64,000 nt of DNA from Burkholderiaceae bacterium. Its GTDB lineage: Bacteria > Pseudomonadota > Gammaproteobacteria > Burkholderiales > Burkholderiaceae_C. The notes beneath the pieces were generated by a model. The model saw only the letters and a list, made by a program, of their open reading frames with translations. It made no database searches and had not been told where the DNA came from. This document shows positions 17,072 to 25,949 of the stretch, piece after piece. Each line of letters begins with the position of its first letter. The stretch's first letter is position 1. The translations under genes were made by a program, and so were the position numbers. The DNA is taken from contig JAHCKM010000002.1 in NCBI GenBank assembly GCA_026125795.1, positions 62,001-126,000 of the forward strand. The letters run 5' to 3'.

Positions 17072-17566
17072 TCAAGGCAGGCGCACGAGGAACACCGACT
17101 CGAACAACCACGAGATCGCCAGCGCCGCGGCCACCGCGATCGCCAGCGCCTGCGCCAGGCCGCGCGCGACGCGTCGCTCGGCGCGCCACGTCGGCCAGCT
17201 GAACACGCTGGTGAACAGGAACACGAACACCGCCGCTTCGGCGGCGAACGGCGCGCCGCGGCCGAGCGACAGCGCGAACAGCAGGCACAGGCCGCCGGCG
17301 AGCAGCGTGCGGCTGGTGGCGTGTGGCAGTGGGTCCGCGTCGCCCGCGGCGGGGGCCGCCGCATCGCTGCGACGCATCGCGCGCCACGCCAGCGATGCCG
17401 CCAACAGCAGCATCAACGCGCCGATGACACCCGGCGTCAGCCCGGGCGCCGACAGCGCACTGATGCCGCGGTCGGCGAGGCGGTCCATGCGCCACGACGC
17501 GACCAGCACCGCGCCGCCGAGCAGCGCCCAGAAGGCGGCGCTCAGCAGCTCGCCACGGCGCGACAT
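17072..17566 (-). CDS. tctB: Tripartite tricarboxylate transporter small permease TctB
   Basis: A 164-residue protein with four hydrophobic segments (about residues 7-24, 43-60, 88-103 and 107-160 in parts), the usual TctB size and layout. It lies between tctC and tctA with 10-bp gaps on each side. TctB is the small membrane subunit of the importer. Identification rests as much on gene order as on sequence, since TctB is poorly conserved. Confidence 0.92.
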   Translation of the reverse strand: MSRRGELLSAAFWALLGGAVLVASWRMDRLADRGISALSAPGLTPGVIGALMLLLAASLAWRAMRRSDAAAPAAGDADPLPHATSRTLLAGGLCLLFALSLGRGAPFAAEAAVFVFLFTSVFSWPTWRAERRVARGLAQALAIAVAAALAISWLFESVFLVRLP

Positions 17567-17576
17567 CGTGCGCAGG

Positions 17577-18584
17577 TCAGCGCTTGATGCCCAACGACTC
17601 CGGCGCGACCTTGGCCAGCCCGGCGTCCTGCAGCAGGTAGGCGTCGTTCACCACCGTGGGCCACACCGCGTCGTAGGCCTTCTGGCCAGACAGCGGCGTG
17701 AACAGCGCGCCTTTGTCGGCGGCGTACTTCTTGATCTTGTCCGACGTCGCCACGCGCTCGGCCCACAGCTTCTCGACTGTGGCCGCCACCTCGGGCGGCG
17801 CACCCTTCGGGATGAAGATGCCGAAGCCGGTGGTGACCTCGGGGAAGTTCTTGATGAACTGCGTGATCGGCGGGATGGTGAGGCCGTCGATCGTCAGCGG
17901 CTGGTCGGCCACCACCGCGAGCGGGCGCAGCCGCTTGCCCTTGATCATCTCGGCCTGCTCGGGCGCGAGCTGAGTCGTGACCTCGGTTTCGCCGGACACG
18001 GTGGACACCACCGCCGGGTTGCCGCCGTCGTAGGTGACGTGGCGGTACTTGACACCCGTGGCCTTGACGATCGCCTCCATCGCGAAGTGGCCCGACGAGC
18101 TGTTGCCCGCGGTGGCCACCGGGATCTGCTTGGCCTTCATCGCATCGAGCAGCTGCGGCAGCGTCTGGTACGGCGTGTTCGGGTTGACGCTGACGATCGA
18201 CACATTGGTCACCGCCAGGAAGAGATGGAAGTCGTCGACCTTGCTCTGGATCATGCCGAGCACCGGGTAGGTGCCGAGCTGCTTGGCGGCGCCGGCGGTC
18301 CAGGTGTAGCCGTCGCGGGGCGCGTCCATCGCCGCCTTGGTGCCGATCGAGCCGGCCCCGCCCGGCTGGTTGACGACCACGATCTTCTGGCCGAGGCCGG
18401 CCTCGAGCTCCGCGGCCGCGAGGCGCGTCACCTGATCGGTGGCACCACCGGCCGCCCAAGGCACGATGATGGTCACCGGCTTGGTCGGCTTCCACTGCGC
18501 CTGTGCCGCGGCGGGCAGCAGCGCGGCGCCGGCGAGCAGCGCGGCGGACAGGAAGCGGGCGGTTCGTGGGGTCCAGGTCTGCAT
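17577..18584 (-). CDS. tctC: Tripartite tricarboxylate transporter substrate-binding protein TctC (Bug family)
   Basis: A 335-residue protein from the ATG at 18584, chosen because AAGGAG precedes it by 7 bases. The signal peptide ends around PAAAQAQ (residue about 29). The mature protein has Bug-family features: KPVTIIVPWAAGGATD, VVNQPGGAGSIGT and PKGAPPEV. It captures a carboxylate ligand for TctAB. An operator-like palindrome overlaps the -10 region 46 bases upstream. It is the first gene of the importer operon and lies immediately downstream of tetR. Confidence 0.95.
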   Translation of the reverse strand: MQTWTPRTARFLSAALLAGAALLPAAAQAQWKPTKPVTIIVPWAAGGATDQVTRLAAAELEAGLGQKIVVVNQPGGAGSIGTKAAMDAPRDGYTWTAGAAKQLGTYPVLGMIQSKVDDFHLFLAVTNVSIVSVNPNTPYQTLPQLLDAMKAKQIPVATAGNSSSGHFAMEAIVKATGVKYRHVTYDGGNPAVVSTVSGETEVTTQLAPEQAEMIKGKRLRPLAVVADQPLTIDGLTIPPITQFIKNFPEVTTGFGIFIPKGAPPEVAATVEKLWAERVATSDKIKKYAADKGALFTPLSGQKAYDAVWPTVVNDAYLLQDAGLAKVAPESLGIKR

Positions 18585-18629
18585 GCGGGTCTCCTTGCGA
18601 GGCGCCATCGCTGATGACCTCGGCGCCGT

Positions 18630-18675
18630 GTTAACCGGTCGGTGAACTGTAGCCTGCGGCACACGGGCGCGTCAC
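18630..18675 (-). promoter_or_regulatory. tctC promoter with near-perfect palindromic TetR-type operator
   Basis: Read on the minus strand: -35 GTGACG (18675-18670), 18-bp spacer, -10 TACAGT (18651-18646), and the operator GTTCACCGACCGGTTAAC (18647-18630), whose arms match except for one position per half and the centre (GTT.ACCG / CGGT.AAC). The operator overlaps the -10 end and the expected transcription start, a classic repressor position. Related sites occur at the tetR, metE-like and PhyH promoters. Confidence 0.75.
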
Positions 18676-18707
18676 CCCGATTACCCGCATGACGCGCCGA
18701 CAGCGTG

Positions 18708-19361
18708 CTACTCGCGCACCAGGTAGCCCAGCACCAGATCGGTCATGTGCGACAGCCGCTCCAGCCGCGGCTTCGGTCCCAGCAGCTCGCGCCCGAAGAT
18801 GGTGGACAGCGTGTGCACGTTGCTCAGGTAGAAGTAGGCCAGCCCGGCGATCGAGATGTACAGCTGCACCGGATCGACTCCGGCACGGAACACGCTGGAG
18901 CGCACCCCGCGGTCCAGCACGCCGGCCAGCGACTCGATCAACGGGGAGTTGAGCGACTGCGCCTTCGACGACTGCTTCAGGTGGCGCGCGCGGTGCAGAT
19001 TCTCGCTGTTGAGCAGCGTGAGGAACTCGGGGTGCGCGATGTAGTAGTCCCAGGTGAACGCGATCAGCCGGCGGATCGCCTCGATCGGCTCCACCTGCGA
19101 CAGGTTGAGCTGGCGCTCCTCGCCGCGGATGTTCTCGTACGCGTGTTCGAGCACCGCTGTGAAGAGGCTGTCCTTGTGCTCGAAGTAGTAGTAGATCAGG
19201 CGCTTGTTGACGCCTGCGCGTTCGGCGATGCGATCCATGCGTGCGCCGCCCAGGCCGAACTCCGCGAACTCCTGCAGCGCGGCACTCAGGATGTCGCGCT
19301 GCGAACGATCGGCGTTGCGCGGGCGTGTTTCGGCCGGGGTGCGGGACGTTTTCTTGGGCAT
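18708..19361 (-). CDS. TetR/AcrR family transcriptional regulator
   Basis: A 217-residue protein from the ATG at 19361. The N-terminal HTH spans about residues 22-68 (RDILSAALQEFAEFG, MDRIAERAGVNKRLIYYYFE); the Y-Y-F end of the recognition helix is classical TetR. The C-terminal ligand-binding part is all-helical. It is encoded just upstream of tctC, with an operator-like site in its own promoter (19369-19386) and a near-perfect palindrome at tctC. Autoregulation and repression of importer and catabolic operons are predicted from these sites. The ligand is probably the imported carboxylate or a derivative (inference). Confidence 0.93.
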   Translation of the reverse strand: MPKKTSRTPAETRPRNADRSQRDILSAALQEFAEFGLGGARMDRIAERAGVNKRLIYYYFEHKDSLFTAVLEHAYENIRGEERQLNLSQVEPIEAIRRLIAFTWDYYIAHPEFLTLLNSENLHRARHLKQSSKAQSLNSPLIESLAGVLDRGVRSSVFRAGVDPVQLYISIAGLAYFYLSNVHTLSTIFGRELLGPKPRLERLSHMTDLVLGYLVRE

Positions 19362-19368
19362 GCGGCCA

Positions 19369-19414
19369 GTTAACCGTTTGGCGAAGTATGGCCGCCATCG
19401 AGGGCGCCACGCAA
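19369..19414 (-). promoter_or_regulatory. tetR promoter with operator
   Basis: Read on the minus strand: -35 TTGCGT (19414-19409), 18-bp spacer, -10 CATACT (19390-19385), then CTTCGCCAAACGGTTAAC (19386-19369), 14 of 18 bases identical to the tctC operator and in the same position relative to the -10. It ends 7 bases before the tetR start codon. Confidence 0.7.
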
Positions 19415-19504
19415 GGCACGCGCGTCCACTTGAAGGCGTGCACAGGTCCGCAAGGCAGCCAGCAGCGCATGCGGGCTGGACCCGGCCTCCGCCAGGAGCC
19501 GGCC

Positions 19505-20407
19505 TCATGCGTCGTCGCTCAGCTCCCCGGCCTGCGTGCCCGACTGATCGAACCCGTAATGCTCGGCCAGCCGCGCCCACGCCTCCTCGGCGGTCTCCAC
19601 GTAGTGGAACAGCGCCAGGTCGCCCGGGCTGATCATTCCGGACTCCACGAGGTGCTCGAAGTCGATCAGCTTGTCCCAGAACGCGCGGCCGAACAGCAGG
19701 ATCGGGCGCGGCCGGCTCTTGCCGGTCTGCACCAGCGTCATCGTCTCGAACAGCTCGTCGAGCGTGCCGAATCCGCCGGGGAAGCACACCAGCGCGATCG
19801 AGCGCATCACGAAGTGCATCTTGCGCAGCGCGAAGTAGTGGAACTGGAAACACAGCTCCGGCGTGATGTACGGGTTGGGCGCCTGCTCGTGCGGCAGCAC
19901 GATGTTCAGCCCGATGCTGCGCCCGCCCACGTCGTGCGCGCCGCGGTTGCCGGCCTCCATGATGCCGGGGCCGCCACCGGTCACCACGTAGATCGGCGTG
20001 TCGAGGTTGCGCGAGCGCTGCGTCACGATCTGCGAGAAGCGGCGCGCCTCGTCGTAGAAGCGGCTCATCTCGAACGCTCGCTGCGCACGCCGCGCCGCCT
20101 CCACGTCACCGGCACGATCGGCCACCTCGAGCTGCACCTGCGCCACCTCCGGCGGCACGATGCGCGCGCTGCCGAAGATGACGATGGTCGACTCGATGCG
20201 CTGCTCCTGCTGGATCATCTCGGCCTTCAGCAGCTCGAGTTGCATGCGCACCGGCCGCAGCTCCTCGCGCAGCAGGAAGCGCTCGTCGGTAAAGGCCAGA
20301 CGGTAGCTGCTCTCGGGCCCGCCGTAGCGCGACACCGGCTTGGCGGCCAGCGCGTCTTCTTCGGCGGTGGGGAAGTTGCGTTCGTGAAGCCTGGGGTGCT
20401 GGGTCAT
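19505..20407 (-). CDS. LOG-family Rossmann-fold protein (TIGR00730-like)
   Basis: A 300-residue protein with LOG-family motifs GGGPGIMEAGN (about residue 165) and PGGFGTLDELFE (about 211), the latter being the canonical PGGxGTxxE of cytokinin riboside 5'-monophosphate phosphoribohydrolases. It has an N-terminal extension of about 70 residues, partly helical (LLREELRPVRMQLELLKAEM), longer than minimal LOG proteins. The likely activity is hydrolysis of nucleoside 5'-monophosphates to base and ribose phosphate. It stands alone between the tetR gene and the fructokinase-like gene. Not obviously part of either cluster. Confidence 0.9.
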   Translation of the reverse strand: MTQHPRLHERNFPTAEEDALAAKPVSRYGGPESSYRLAFTDERFLLREELRPVRMQLELLKAEMIQQEQRIESTIVIFGSARIVPPEVAQVQLEVADRAGDVEAARRAQRAFEMSRFYDEARRFSQIVTQRSRNLDTPIYVVTGGGPGIMEAGNRGAHDVGGRSIGLNIVLPHEQAPNPYITPELCFQFHYFALRKMHFVMRSIALVCFPGGFGTLDELFETMTLVQTGKSRPRPILLFGRAFWDKLIDFEHLVESGMISPGDLALFHYVETAEEAWARLAEHYGFDQSGTQAGELSDDA

Positions 20408-20553
20408 GGCCTTGGCCTGCGAAGGGCGAGGGGAGGCGAGCTTACCCTTTGGCCCTTAGCCCCTTGTGGCGGCGCGTCGCGTTGCGCGCGGGCAGCGTGA
20501 AGGCGTTGGCGCCGCGCGCTGCATGGGCGCGGGAGATGCCAGCGCGTGCCGGC

Positions 20554-21480
20554 TCAGCGAGGGATCTCGGTGCGCCGCGGCGGATCGGCGCCGCGGCGCG
20601 AGCAGGTGATGGCGGCGGCATGCGCGGCGAAGTCGAGCAGCGCCTGCGCGCCGCGCGCGTCGAGCGCGTGCAGTGCGGCGGCGTCGAGCAGTTCGAGCTC
20701 CGCCAAGCGCGCCAGCAGCGCGGCCTGGAAGCTGTCGCCCGCGCCCACGGTGTCGACCAGCTCCACTCTCGGCGGCGCGGTCTGCACACGCACGCTTCGC
20801 GTCCACGCGCACGCGCCGCCGGCGCCGCGCGTCAACACCACCAGCGCCACGCCGCGTGCGATCCAGCGCGCGGCCATCGCATCGGCATCGGCGCCCGGGA
20901 ACAGCGCATCGAAATCGTCCTGGCTCAGCTTGAGCACATCGGTGCGCGGTAGCATCCAGTCGAGGGCGTCGAGCCAGCGCGCCGGCACGTGCTGCACGCC
21001 GAGCCGCACGTTGGGGTCGTAGGCGATCAGCGCGCGCGAGTGCTCGAGCTGCACCAGCGCGCGCAGCGTTTCGGATGCCGGCGGTTCCACCATCGTGTAG
21101 GAGCCGAAGTGCAGTGCCCGGGCCCGCGGAAGCTGGGCCAGTGCGGCAGGGTCGAGCTGTCGGTCGGCTGCGCCCTCGCCGTAGAACGCGTAGTCGGCCG
21201 CGCCGTTCGTGTCGAGCCCCACCACGCCCAGCGTGGTCGGCGCGCGCACGCGCTGCACGCAGGAGGTGTCCACGCCCTCGTCGCGCAGCGCGTGCAGCAG
21301 CCGCTCGCCGAGGAAGCCGTTGCCCAGCGCGCCGAAGAAGGCCACCGGCTGGCCGAGCCGTGCCAAGCCGACGGCCACGTTGAACGGCGAACCGCCCACG
21401 CGCGCGTCGAGCCGTGTGCCGGTGGTGGTGGCGCCGGCATCGAAAACATCCATCAAGGCTTCGCCGCAGACGAGGAACAT
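20554..21480 (-). CDS. PfkB-family carbohydrate kinase, probable fructokinase
   Basis: A 308-residue ribokinase-fold kinase. The N-terminal CGEALMDVFD, the substrate-binding GGSPFNVAVGLARLG near residue 29 and the C-terminal catalytic motif DTVGAGDSF (about residues 244-252, with the base Asp) are all present. It is divergent from a fructose-type ABC importer (frcBCA) across a 184-bp promoter region. In rhizobia a kinase of this kind accompanies frcBCA, so ATP-dependent phosphorylation of imported fructose is the best guess. Another hexose cannot be excluded. Confidence 0.9.
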   Translation of the reverse strand: MFLVCGEALMDVFDAGATTTGTRLDARVGGSPFNVAVGLARLGQPVAFFGALGNGFLGERLLHALRDEGVDTSCVQRVRAPTTLGVVGLDTNGAADYAFYGEGAADRQLDPAALAQLPRARALHFGSYTMVEPPASETLRALVQLEHSRALIAYDPNVRLGVQHVPARWLDALDWMLPRTDVLKLSQDDFDALFPGADADAMAARWIARGVALVVLTRGAGGACAWTRSVRVQTAPPRVELVDTVGAGDSFQAALLARLAELELLDAAALHALDARGAQALLDFAAHAAAITCSRRGADPPRRTEIPR

Positions 21481-21561
21481 GGGCTCGGGAGAAAAGGGTG
21501 TGGAAGGCGTGCGCCGTCGATTGGACCGCGCGCGCGGCGCCTCCGCGCTGCGGGTTTTCCA

Positions 21562-21603
21562 TTAATCAATCCACTTGAGTTATTAATAGACCAGACCCAG
21601 AAT
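21562..21603 (+). promoter_or_regulatory. Candidate promoter and AT-rich operator of the frc operon
   Basis: In a GC-rich setting, 21551-21590 is conspicuously AT-rich. TTAAT at 21562-21566 mirrors ATTAA at 21582-21586, and 9 of 12 pairs of the 25-bp element match. A -35 TTGAGT (21575-21580), 17-bp spacer and -10 CAGAAT (21598-21603) overlap it. AT-rich dyads are typical targets of ROK repressors such as the one encoded at 24496. Confidence 0.5.
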
Positions 21604-21664
21604 GCAGCCATCCGCCACCGAGCGCCGCGAGCCGTGGCGCGCCCGAAACCGAAGGAGACACCCC

Positions 21665-22678
21665 ATGTTCAAACCATCCGCACTCGCATCGGCATGCACG
21701 CTCGGTGCCGCGCTCGCGCTGGCCGCCGGCAGCGCTGCGGCGCAAGGGCAGCCGGTGATCGGCCTGATCACCAAGACCGAGACCAATCCGTTCTTCGTGA
21801 AGATGAAGGAGGGCGCGGCCGAGGCCGCCAAGGCCAAGGGCGCCAAGCTGCTCAGCGGTGCCGGCAAGGCCGACGGCGACAACGCCGGACAGGTGACCGC
21901 GATGGAGAACATGATCGCCGCCGGCGCCAAGACGATCCTGATCACGCCGAGCGACAGCAAGGCCATCATCCCAAGCATCAAGAAGGCGCGCGACAAGGGC
22001 GTGCTGGTGATCGCGCTAGACAGCCCCACCGACCCGGTCGATGGCACCGATGCGCTGTTCGCCACCGACAACTACAAGGCCGGCGTGCTGATCGGCCAGT
22101 ACGCGAAGGCGGCGCTCGCCGGCAAGCCGGCCAAGATCGTGACGCTCGATCTGTTCCCCGGCCATCCGGTGGGTGCGCAGCGGCACAATGGCTTCCTCAA
22201 GGGCTTTGGCCTGCCGGCGCCCGATGCCAAGAGCAACGATCTCGGCAAGGACGCCGCGGTGGTTTGCATGGCCGACAGCTACGGCGACCAGGCCAAGGGC
22301 CAGACCGCGATGGAGAACTGCCTGCAGAAGGTGCCCGACGTGAACCTGGTCTACACGATCAACGAGCCCGCCGCGGCCGGCGCGTACAACGCGCTGAAGA
22401 AGGCCGGCAAGGAGAAGAACGTGGTCATCGTCAGCGTCGACGGCGGCTGCGAGGGCGTGAAGAACGTCGGCGCCGGCGTGATCGCGGCCACGAGCCAGCA
22501 ATACCCGCTGAAGATGGCGGCGATGGGCGTGGAGGCCGGCGTGGAGTACGCCAAGACCGGCAAGAAGCCCAGTGGGTACACCGACACCGGCGTCACGCTG
22601 ATCGCCGCCAAGCCGTTGCCCGGCGTCGACAGCAAGGACGTGAAGACGGGCACCGAGCTGTGCTGGGGCAAGAAGTAG
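21665..22678 (+). CDS. frcB: Sugar ABC transporter substrate-binding protein, fructose type
   Basis: A 337-residue periplasmic binding protein from the ATG at 21665 (AAGGAG 8 bases upstream). The signal peptide ends near GSAAAQGQ. The mature protein begins PVIGLITKTETNPFFVKM, the Peripla_BP_4 pattern of ribose/fructose-binding proteins, with ITPSDSKAIIPSIKKARDKG (about residues 97-116). It is first in a tightly packed frcB-frcC-frcA-ROK operon. The assignment to fructose rests on resemblance to the rhizobial Frc system and the neighbouring kinase. Confidence 0.92.
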   Translation: MFKPSALASACTLGAALALAAGSAAAQGQPVIGLITKTETNPFFVKMKEGAAEAAKAKGAKLLSGAGKADGDNAGQVTAMENMIAAGAKTILITPSDSKAIIPSIKKARDKGVLVIALDSPTDPVDGTDALFATDNYKAGVLIGQYAKAALAGKPAKIVTLDLFPGHPVGAQRHNGFLKGFGLPAPDAKSNDLGKDAAVVCMADSYGDQAKGQTAMENCLQKVPDVNLVYTINEPAAAGAYNALKKAGKEKNVVIVSVDGGCEGVKNVGAGVIAATSQQYPLKMAAMGVEAGVEYAKTGKKPSGYTDTGVTLIAAKPLPGVDSKDVKTGTELCWGKK

Positions 22679-22707
22679 CCGCCGCAGGCCGGGCGGCGCA
22701 AAGCAGG

Positions 22708-23661
22708 ATGCTGAAAGACCGCTTGCCGCCGCTCGGCACGCTGGGCCCGTTCCTGGCGCTGCTGGCGGCGTGCGCGTTCTTCGCGTCGCAGAGCGATCGT
22801 TTCCTCACCGGCGGCAACCTGTCGCTGGTGCTGCAGCAGGTGATGGTGGTGGGCGTGATCGCGATCGGCCAGACGCTGATCATCCTCACCGCCGGCATCG
22901 ACCTGAGCTGCGGCATGGTGATGGCGCTGGGCGGCATCGTGATGACCAAGTTGGCCACCGAGTTGGGCCTGCCGCCGGCGCTGGCCGTGCTGTGCGGCAT
23001 CGGCGTCACCACGCTGTTCGGCCTGCTCAACGGGCTATTGGTCACGCGCATCAAGCTGCCGCCGTTCATCGTGACGCTGGGCACGCTCAACATCGCGTTC
23101 GCGATCACCCAGCTCTATTCGAACTCGCAGACGGTGACCGACCTGCCGCCGCTGATGACCGCGCTGGGCAACACGTTCGCCATCGGCGAGACCGAGGTGG
23201 CGTACGGCACGGTGCTGATGCTGGCGCTGTACGCGCTGGCGTTCTTCGTGCTGCGCGAAACGGCCGCCGGCCGCCACGTCTACGCGGTGGGCAACAACGC
23301 CGAGGCGACCCGGCTGGTGGGCATCCCCACGCAGCGCGTGCTGCTGATGGTCTACGTGGCCGCCGGCGTGTTCTACGGCATCGCGTCGCTGCTGTCGGTG
23401 GCGCGCACCGGTGTGGGCGACCCCAACGCCGGCCAGACCGAGAACCTCGATGCGATCACCGCCGTGGTGCTGGGCGGCACCAGCCTGTTCGGCGGGCGCG
23501 GCATCGTGCTCGGCTCGCTGGTCGGCGCGCTGATCGTCGGCGTGTTCAGGAACGGCCTCACGCTGATGGGCGTGTCGTCGATCTATCAGGTGCTGGTGAC
23601 GGGTGTGCTGGTGATTCTTGCGGTGGCCACGGATCAGCTCTCGCGGCGAGGGACACGATGA
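22708..23661 (+). CDS. frcC: Sugar ABC transporter permease, fructose type
   Basis: A 317-residue RbsC-like permease from the ATG at 22708. About eight hydrophobic segments and family motifs are visible: IGQTLIILTAGIDLSCG (about residues 52-68), PPFIVTLGTL (about 118-127) and DAITAVVLGGTSLFGGRG (about 249-266). It overlaps the ATPase gene by four bases (ATGA). Channel subunit of the importer. Confidence 0.94.
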   Translation: MLKDRLPPLGTLGPFLALLAACAFFASQSDRFLTGGNLSLVLQQVMVVGVIAIGQTLIILTAGIDLSCGMVMALGGIVMTKLATELGLPPALAVLCGIGVTTLFGLLNGLLVTRIKLPPFIVTLGTLNIAFAITQLYSNSQTVTDLPPLMTALGNTFAIGETEVAYGTVLMLALYALAFFVLRETAAGRHVYAVGNNAEATRLVGIPTQRVLLMVYVAAGVFYGIASLLSVARTGVGDPNAGQTENLDAITAVVLGGTSLFGGRGIVLGSLVGALIVGVFRNGLTLMGVSSIYQVLVTGVLVILAVATDQLSRRGTR

Positions 23662-24479
23662 GCGCCGTGTTGAAGGTCGTCGAGCAGCCGGCGCAATCGC
23701 CGGTGATCGTGATGCAGGCCAAGGGCCTGGTGAAGCGCTACGGCCACGTCACCGCGCTCGACGGTGCCGATTTCGAGCTGCGCGCCGGCGAGATCCTGGC
23801 GGTGATCGGCGACAACGGCGCGGGCAAGTCGTCGCTCATCAAGTGCCTGTCCGGCGCCACCGTGCCCGATGCCGGCGAGATCCTGCTCGACGGCACACCG
23901 GTGCATTTCAAGAGCCCGATCGATGCGCGCCGCGCGGGCATCGAGACCGTGTACCAGGATCTCGCAGTGGCGCCGGCGATGACCATCGCCGAGAACCTGT
24001 TCCTCGGCCGCGAGATCCGTCGTGCGGGCGTGCTCGGCTCGCTGCTGCGCATGCTCGACAAGCGCCAGATGCTCGCGCAGAGCACCGCGCGCATGCAGGA
24101 CCTGAAGGTCGGCATCCGTTCGATGACGCAGGCGGTGGAGACGCTCTCCGGCGGACAGCGCCAGTGCGTGGCGGTGGCGCGCGCGGCGGCGTTCGCACAG
24201 CACGTGGTGATCATGGACGAGCCCACCGCGGCGCTCGGCGTCAAGGAGGGCAACATGGTGCTCGAGCTGATCCGCCGCGTGCGCGACAAGGGCCTGCCGG
24301 TGGTGCTGATCAGCCACAACATGCCGCACGTGTTCGAGGTGGCCGATCGCATCCACGTGGCGCGCCTGGGCAAGCGCGCCGCGGTATTGAACCCGAAGAA
24401 GATCCACATGAGCGACGCGGTCGCGGTGATGACGGGCGCGCGCGCGCCGGAATCGCTTCCCGCCGAGTGCCTGGCATGA
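23658..24479 (+). CDS. frcA: Sugar ABC transporter ATP-binding protein, fructose type
   Basis: A 273-residue single-domain ATPase, unlike the double-domain RbsA/MglA proteins, which is a trait of FrcA. Walker A GDNGAGKSS (about residues 51-59), signature LSGGQRQ (about 158-164), Walker B VVIMDEPTAALGVKE and LISHNMPHVFEVADRIH, whose wording I recall from FrcA-type proteins. It is translationally coupled to frcC. Confidence 0.94.
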   Translation: MSAVLKVVEQPAQSPVIVMQAKGLVKRYGHVTALDGADFELRAGEILAVIGDNGAGKSSLIKCLSGATVPDAGEILLDGTPVHFKSPIDARRAGIETVYQDLAVAPAMTIAENLFLGREIRRAGVLGSLLRMLDKRQMLAQSTARMQDLKVGIRSMTQAVETLSGGQRQCVAVARAAAFAQHVVIMDEPTAALGVKEGNMVLELIRRVRDKGLPVVLISHNMPHVFEVADRIHVARLGKRAAVLNPKKIHMSDAVAVMTGARAPESLPAECLA

Positions 24480-24495
24480 AGTGTTCGCTGAGCAC

Positions 24496-25719
24496 ATGAA
24501 CGCGCGCGACGACACCGCGCAGCCGCACCTGCCCACGCGCGGCTCGAGCCAGGGTGGGCTGCGCCAGTACAACGAGCGCGTGGTGCTGCAGGCGGTGCGC
24601 ATGCACGGCGCGCTGCCGGCGGCCGACATCGCACGGCTCACGCACCTCACCGCGCAGACCGTGTCGCTGATCACCAAGCGGCTGCTCGACGACGGCCTGC
24701 TGCTCAAGGGCGAGCCGCAGCGCGGCAGGGTGGGGCAGCCGTCGGTCCCGCTGCGCCTGGACCCCGACGGCGCGCTGGCCATCGGCATCAAGGTGGGCCG
24801 GCGCAGCCTCGACGTGCTGCTGGTCGATTTCACCGGCGCGGTGCGCGGCCGCTGGACGCTGCAGTACCGCTATGCCGACCCCACCGCGGTGCTGGGCGAG
24901 ATCGCGCTGCGACTCAAGGACATCCGGCGCAAGCTGCCGCCGGTGCAGCGCGAGCGCGTGCAGGGCATCGGCATCGCGGCGCCGCTGTCGCTCGGCGGCT
25001 GGCAGCAACTGCTCGGTTTTCCCGCGCGCGTGGCCGAGCAGTGGAACCGCATCGACCTGCGTGCCGAGGTGGCGCGCCTCACCGAGCTGCCGGTGGAGCT
25101 GATCAAGGACACCGCCGCGGCCTGCGTGGCCGAGCTGGTGGCCGGGCGCGGGCGCAGCGTGAAGAGCTTTCTCTATGTGTTCGTCGACACCTTCATCGGC
25201 GGCGGCCTGGTGCTCGACAGCCACCTGCGCGCCGGTGCCACCGGCAACGCCGGCGCGGTGGGCTCGTTGCCGCTCGGCCTGCCGCGCGCGCGCGGCGATG
25301 CGCCGCCACAGCTGCTGAGCGTGGCATCGCTGCTGAACCTCGAGCAGCTCTATGCGCAGGCGGGGCTCGACACTGCCGCCACCACCGACGCGCGCGCATT
25401 GCAGGCGCCGTGGCGCACGCACACCGAGCGTTGGCTCGCGCGCGCGGGCGCGGCGATCGCGCAGGCGGTGCACAGCGCGGCCTGCCTGCTCGACCTGGAC
25501 AGCGTGATCCTCGATGGCTCGTTCAGCCGCGAGCTGCTGGCCGAGCTGCTGGCGCACAGCACGCGCGCGATGGCGCTGTACAGCTGGGAGGGCGTGAGGC
25601 AGCCCACGCTGCTGGCCGGCACCATCGGTTCCGACGCGCGCGCGCTCGGTGGCGCGCTGCTGCCGCTGTACGCCAACTTCGCCCCGGACCGCGATCTGTT
25701 CCTGAAGCTCGAGGCCTGA
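24496..25719 (+). CDS. ROK-family transcriptional regulator of the frc locus
   Basis: A 407-residue protein from the ATG at 24496. Residues about 17-75 form a winged HTH (ERVVLQAVRMHGALPAADIA, TAQTVSLITKRLLDDGLL). The rest is a ROK (sugar-kinase-like) domain with GIGIAAPLSLGG, DTAAACVAELVAG and a GGG segment. The usual zinc-binding CxCGxxGC of ROK kinases is not seen, as in many regulator-type members. It is the last gene of the frcBCA operon. Sugar-relieved repression of the divergent promoters at 21.5 kb is the expected role. Confidence 0.9.
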   Translation: MNARDDTAQPHLPTRGSSQGGLRQYNERVVLQAVRMHGALPAADIARLTHLTAQTVSLITKRLLDDGLLLKGEPQRGRVGQPSVPLRLDPDGALAIGIKVGRRSLDVLLVDFTGAVRGRWTLQYRYADPTAVLGEIALRLKDIRRKLPPVQRERVQGIGIAAPLSLGGWQQLLGFPARVAEQWNRIDLRAEVARLTELPVELIKDTAAACVAELVAGRGRSVKSFLYVFVDTFIGGGLVLDSHLRAGATGNAGAVGSLPLGLPRARGDAPPQLLSVASLLNLEQLYAQAGLDTAATTDARALQAPWRTHTERWLARAGAAIAQAVHSAACLLDLDSVILDGSFSRELLAELLAHSTRAMALYSWEGVRQPTLLAGTIGSDARALGGALLPLYANFAPDRDLFLKLEA

Positions 25720-25949
25720 AGGCCGCGGTCATTCCGGCCCGCCGAGCGGTCGCGCGAGCATCGGCGCGACACGCAAGCACATGTCCACTTGAAACGGGGC
25801 GACACAACTGCGGGGTGCTGCAACACCCCCGGAACGCGGGAACGAGCGCCTTCGCGCCGTTGCCGCTGTGGCACGCTCCGGCGCGACTGCTCGGTCCGTG
25901 AACGAATCACTGTCTCAACCAACGGATCGAGGTATTGCTTCACAACCTG

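Noticed and set aside
18708-19361. TetR gene as an efflux-pump (AcrR-like) regulator
   Set aside because: No efflux genes are nearby. Operator sites fall at import and catabolic promoters.
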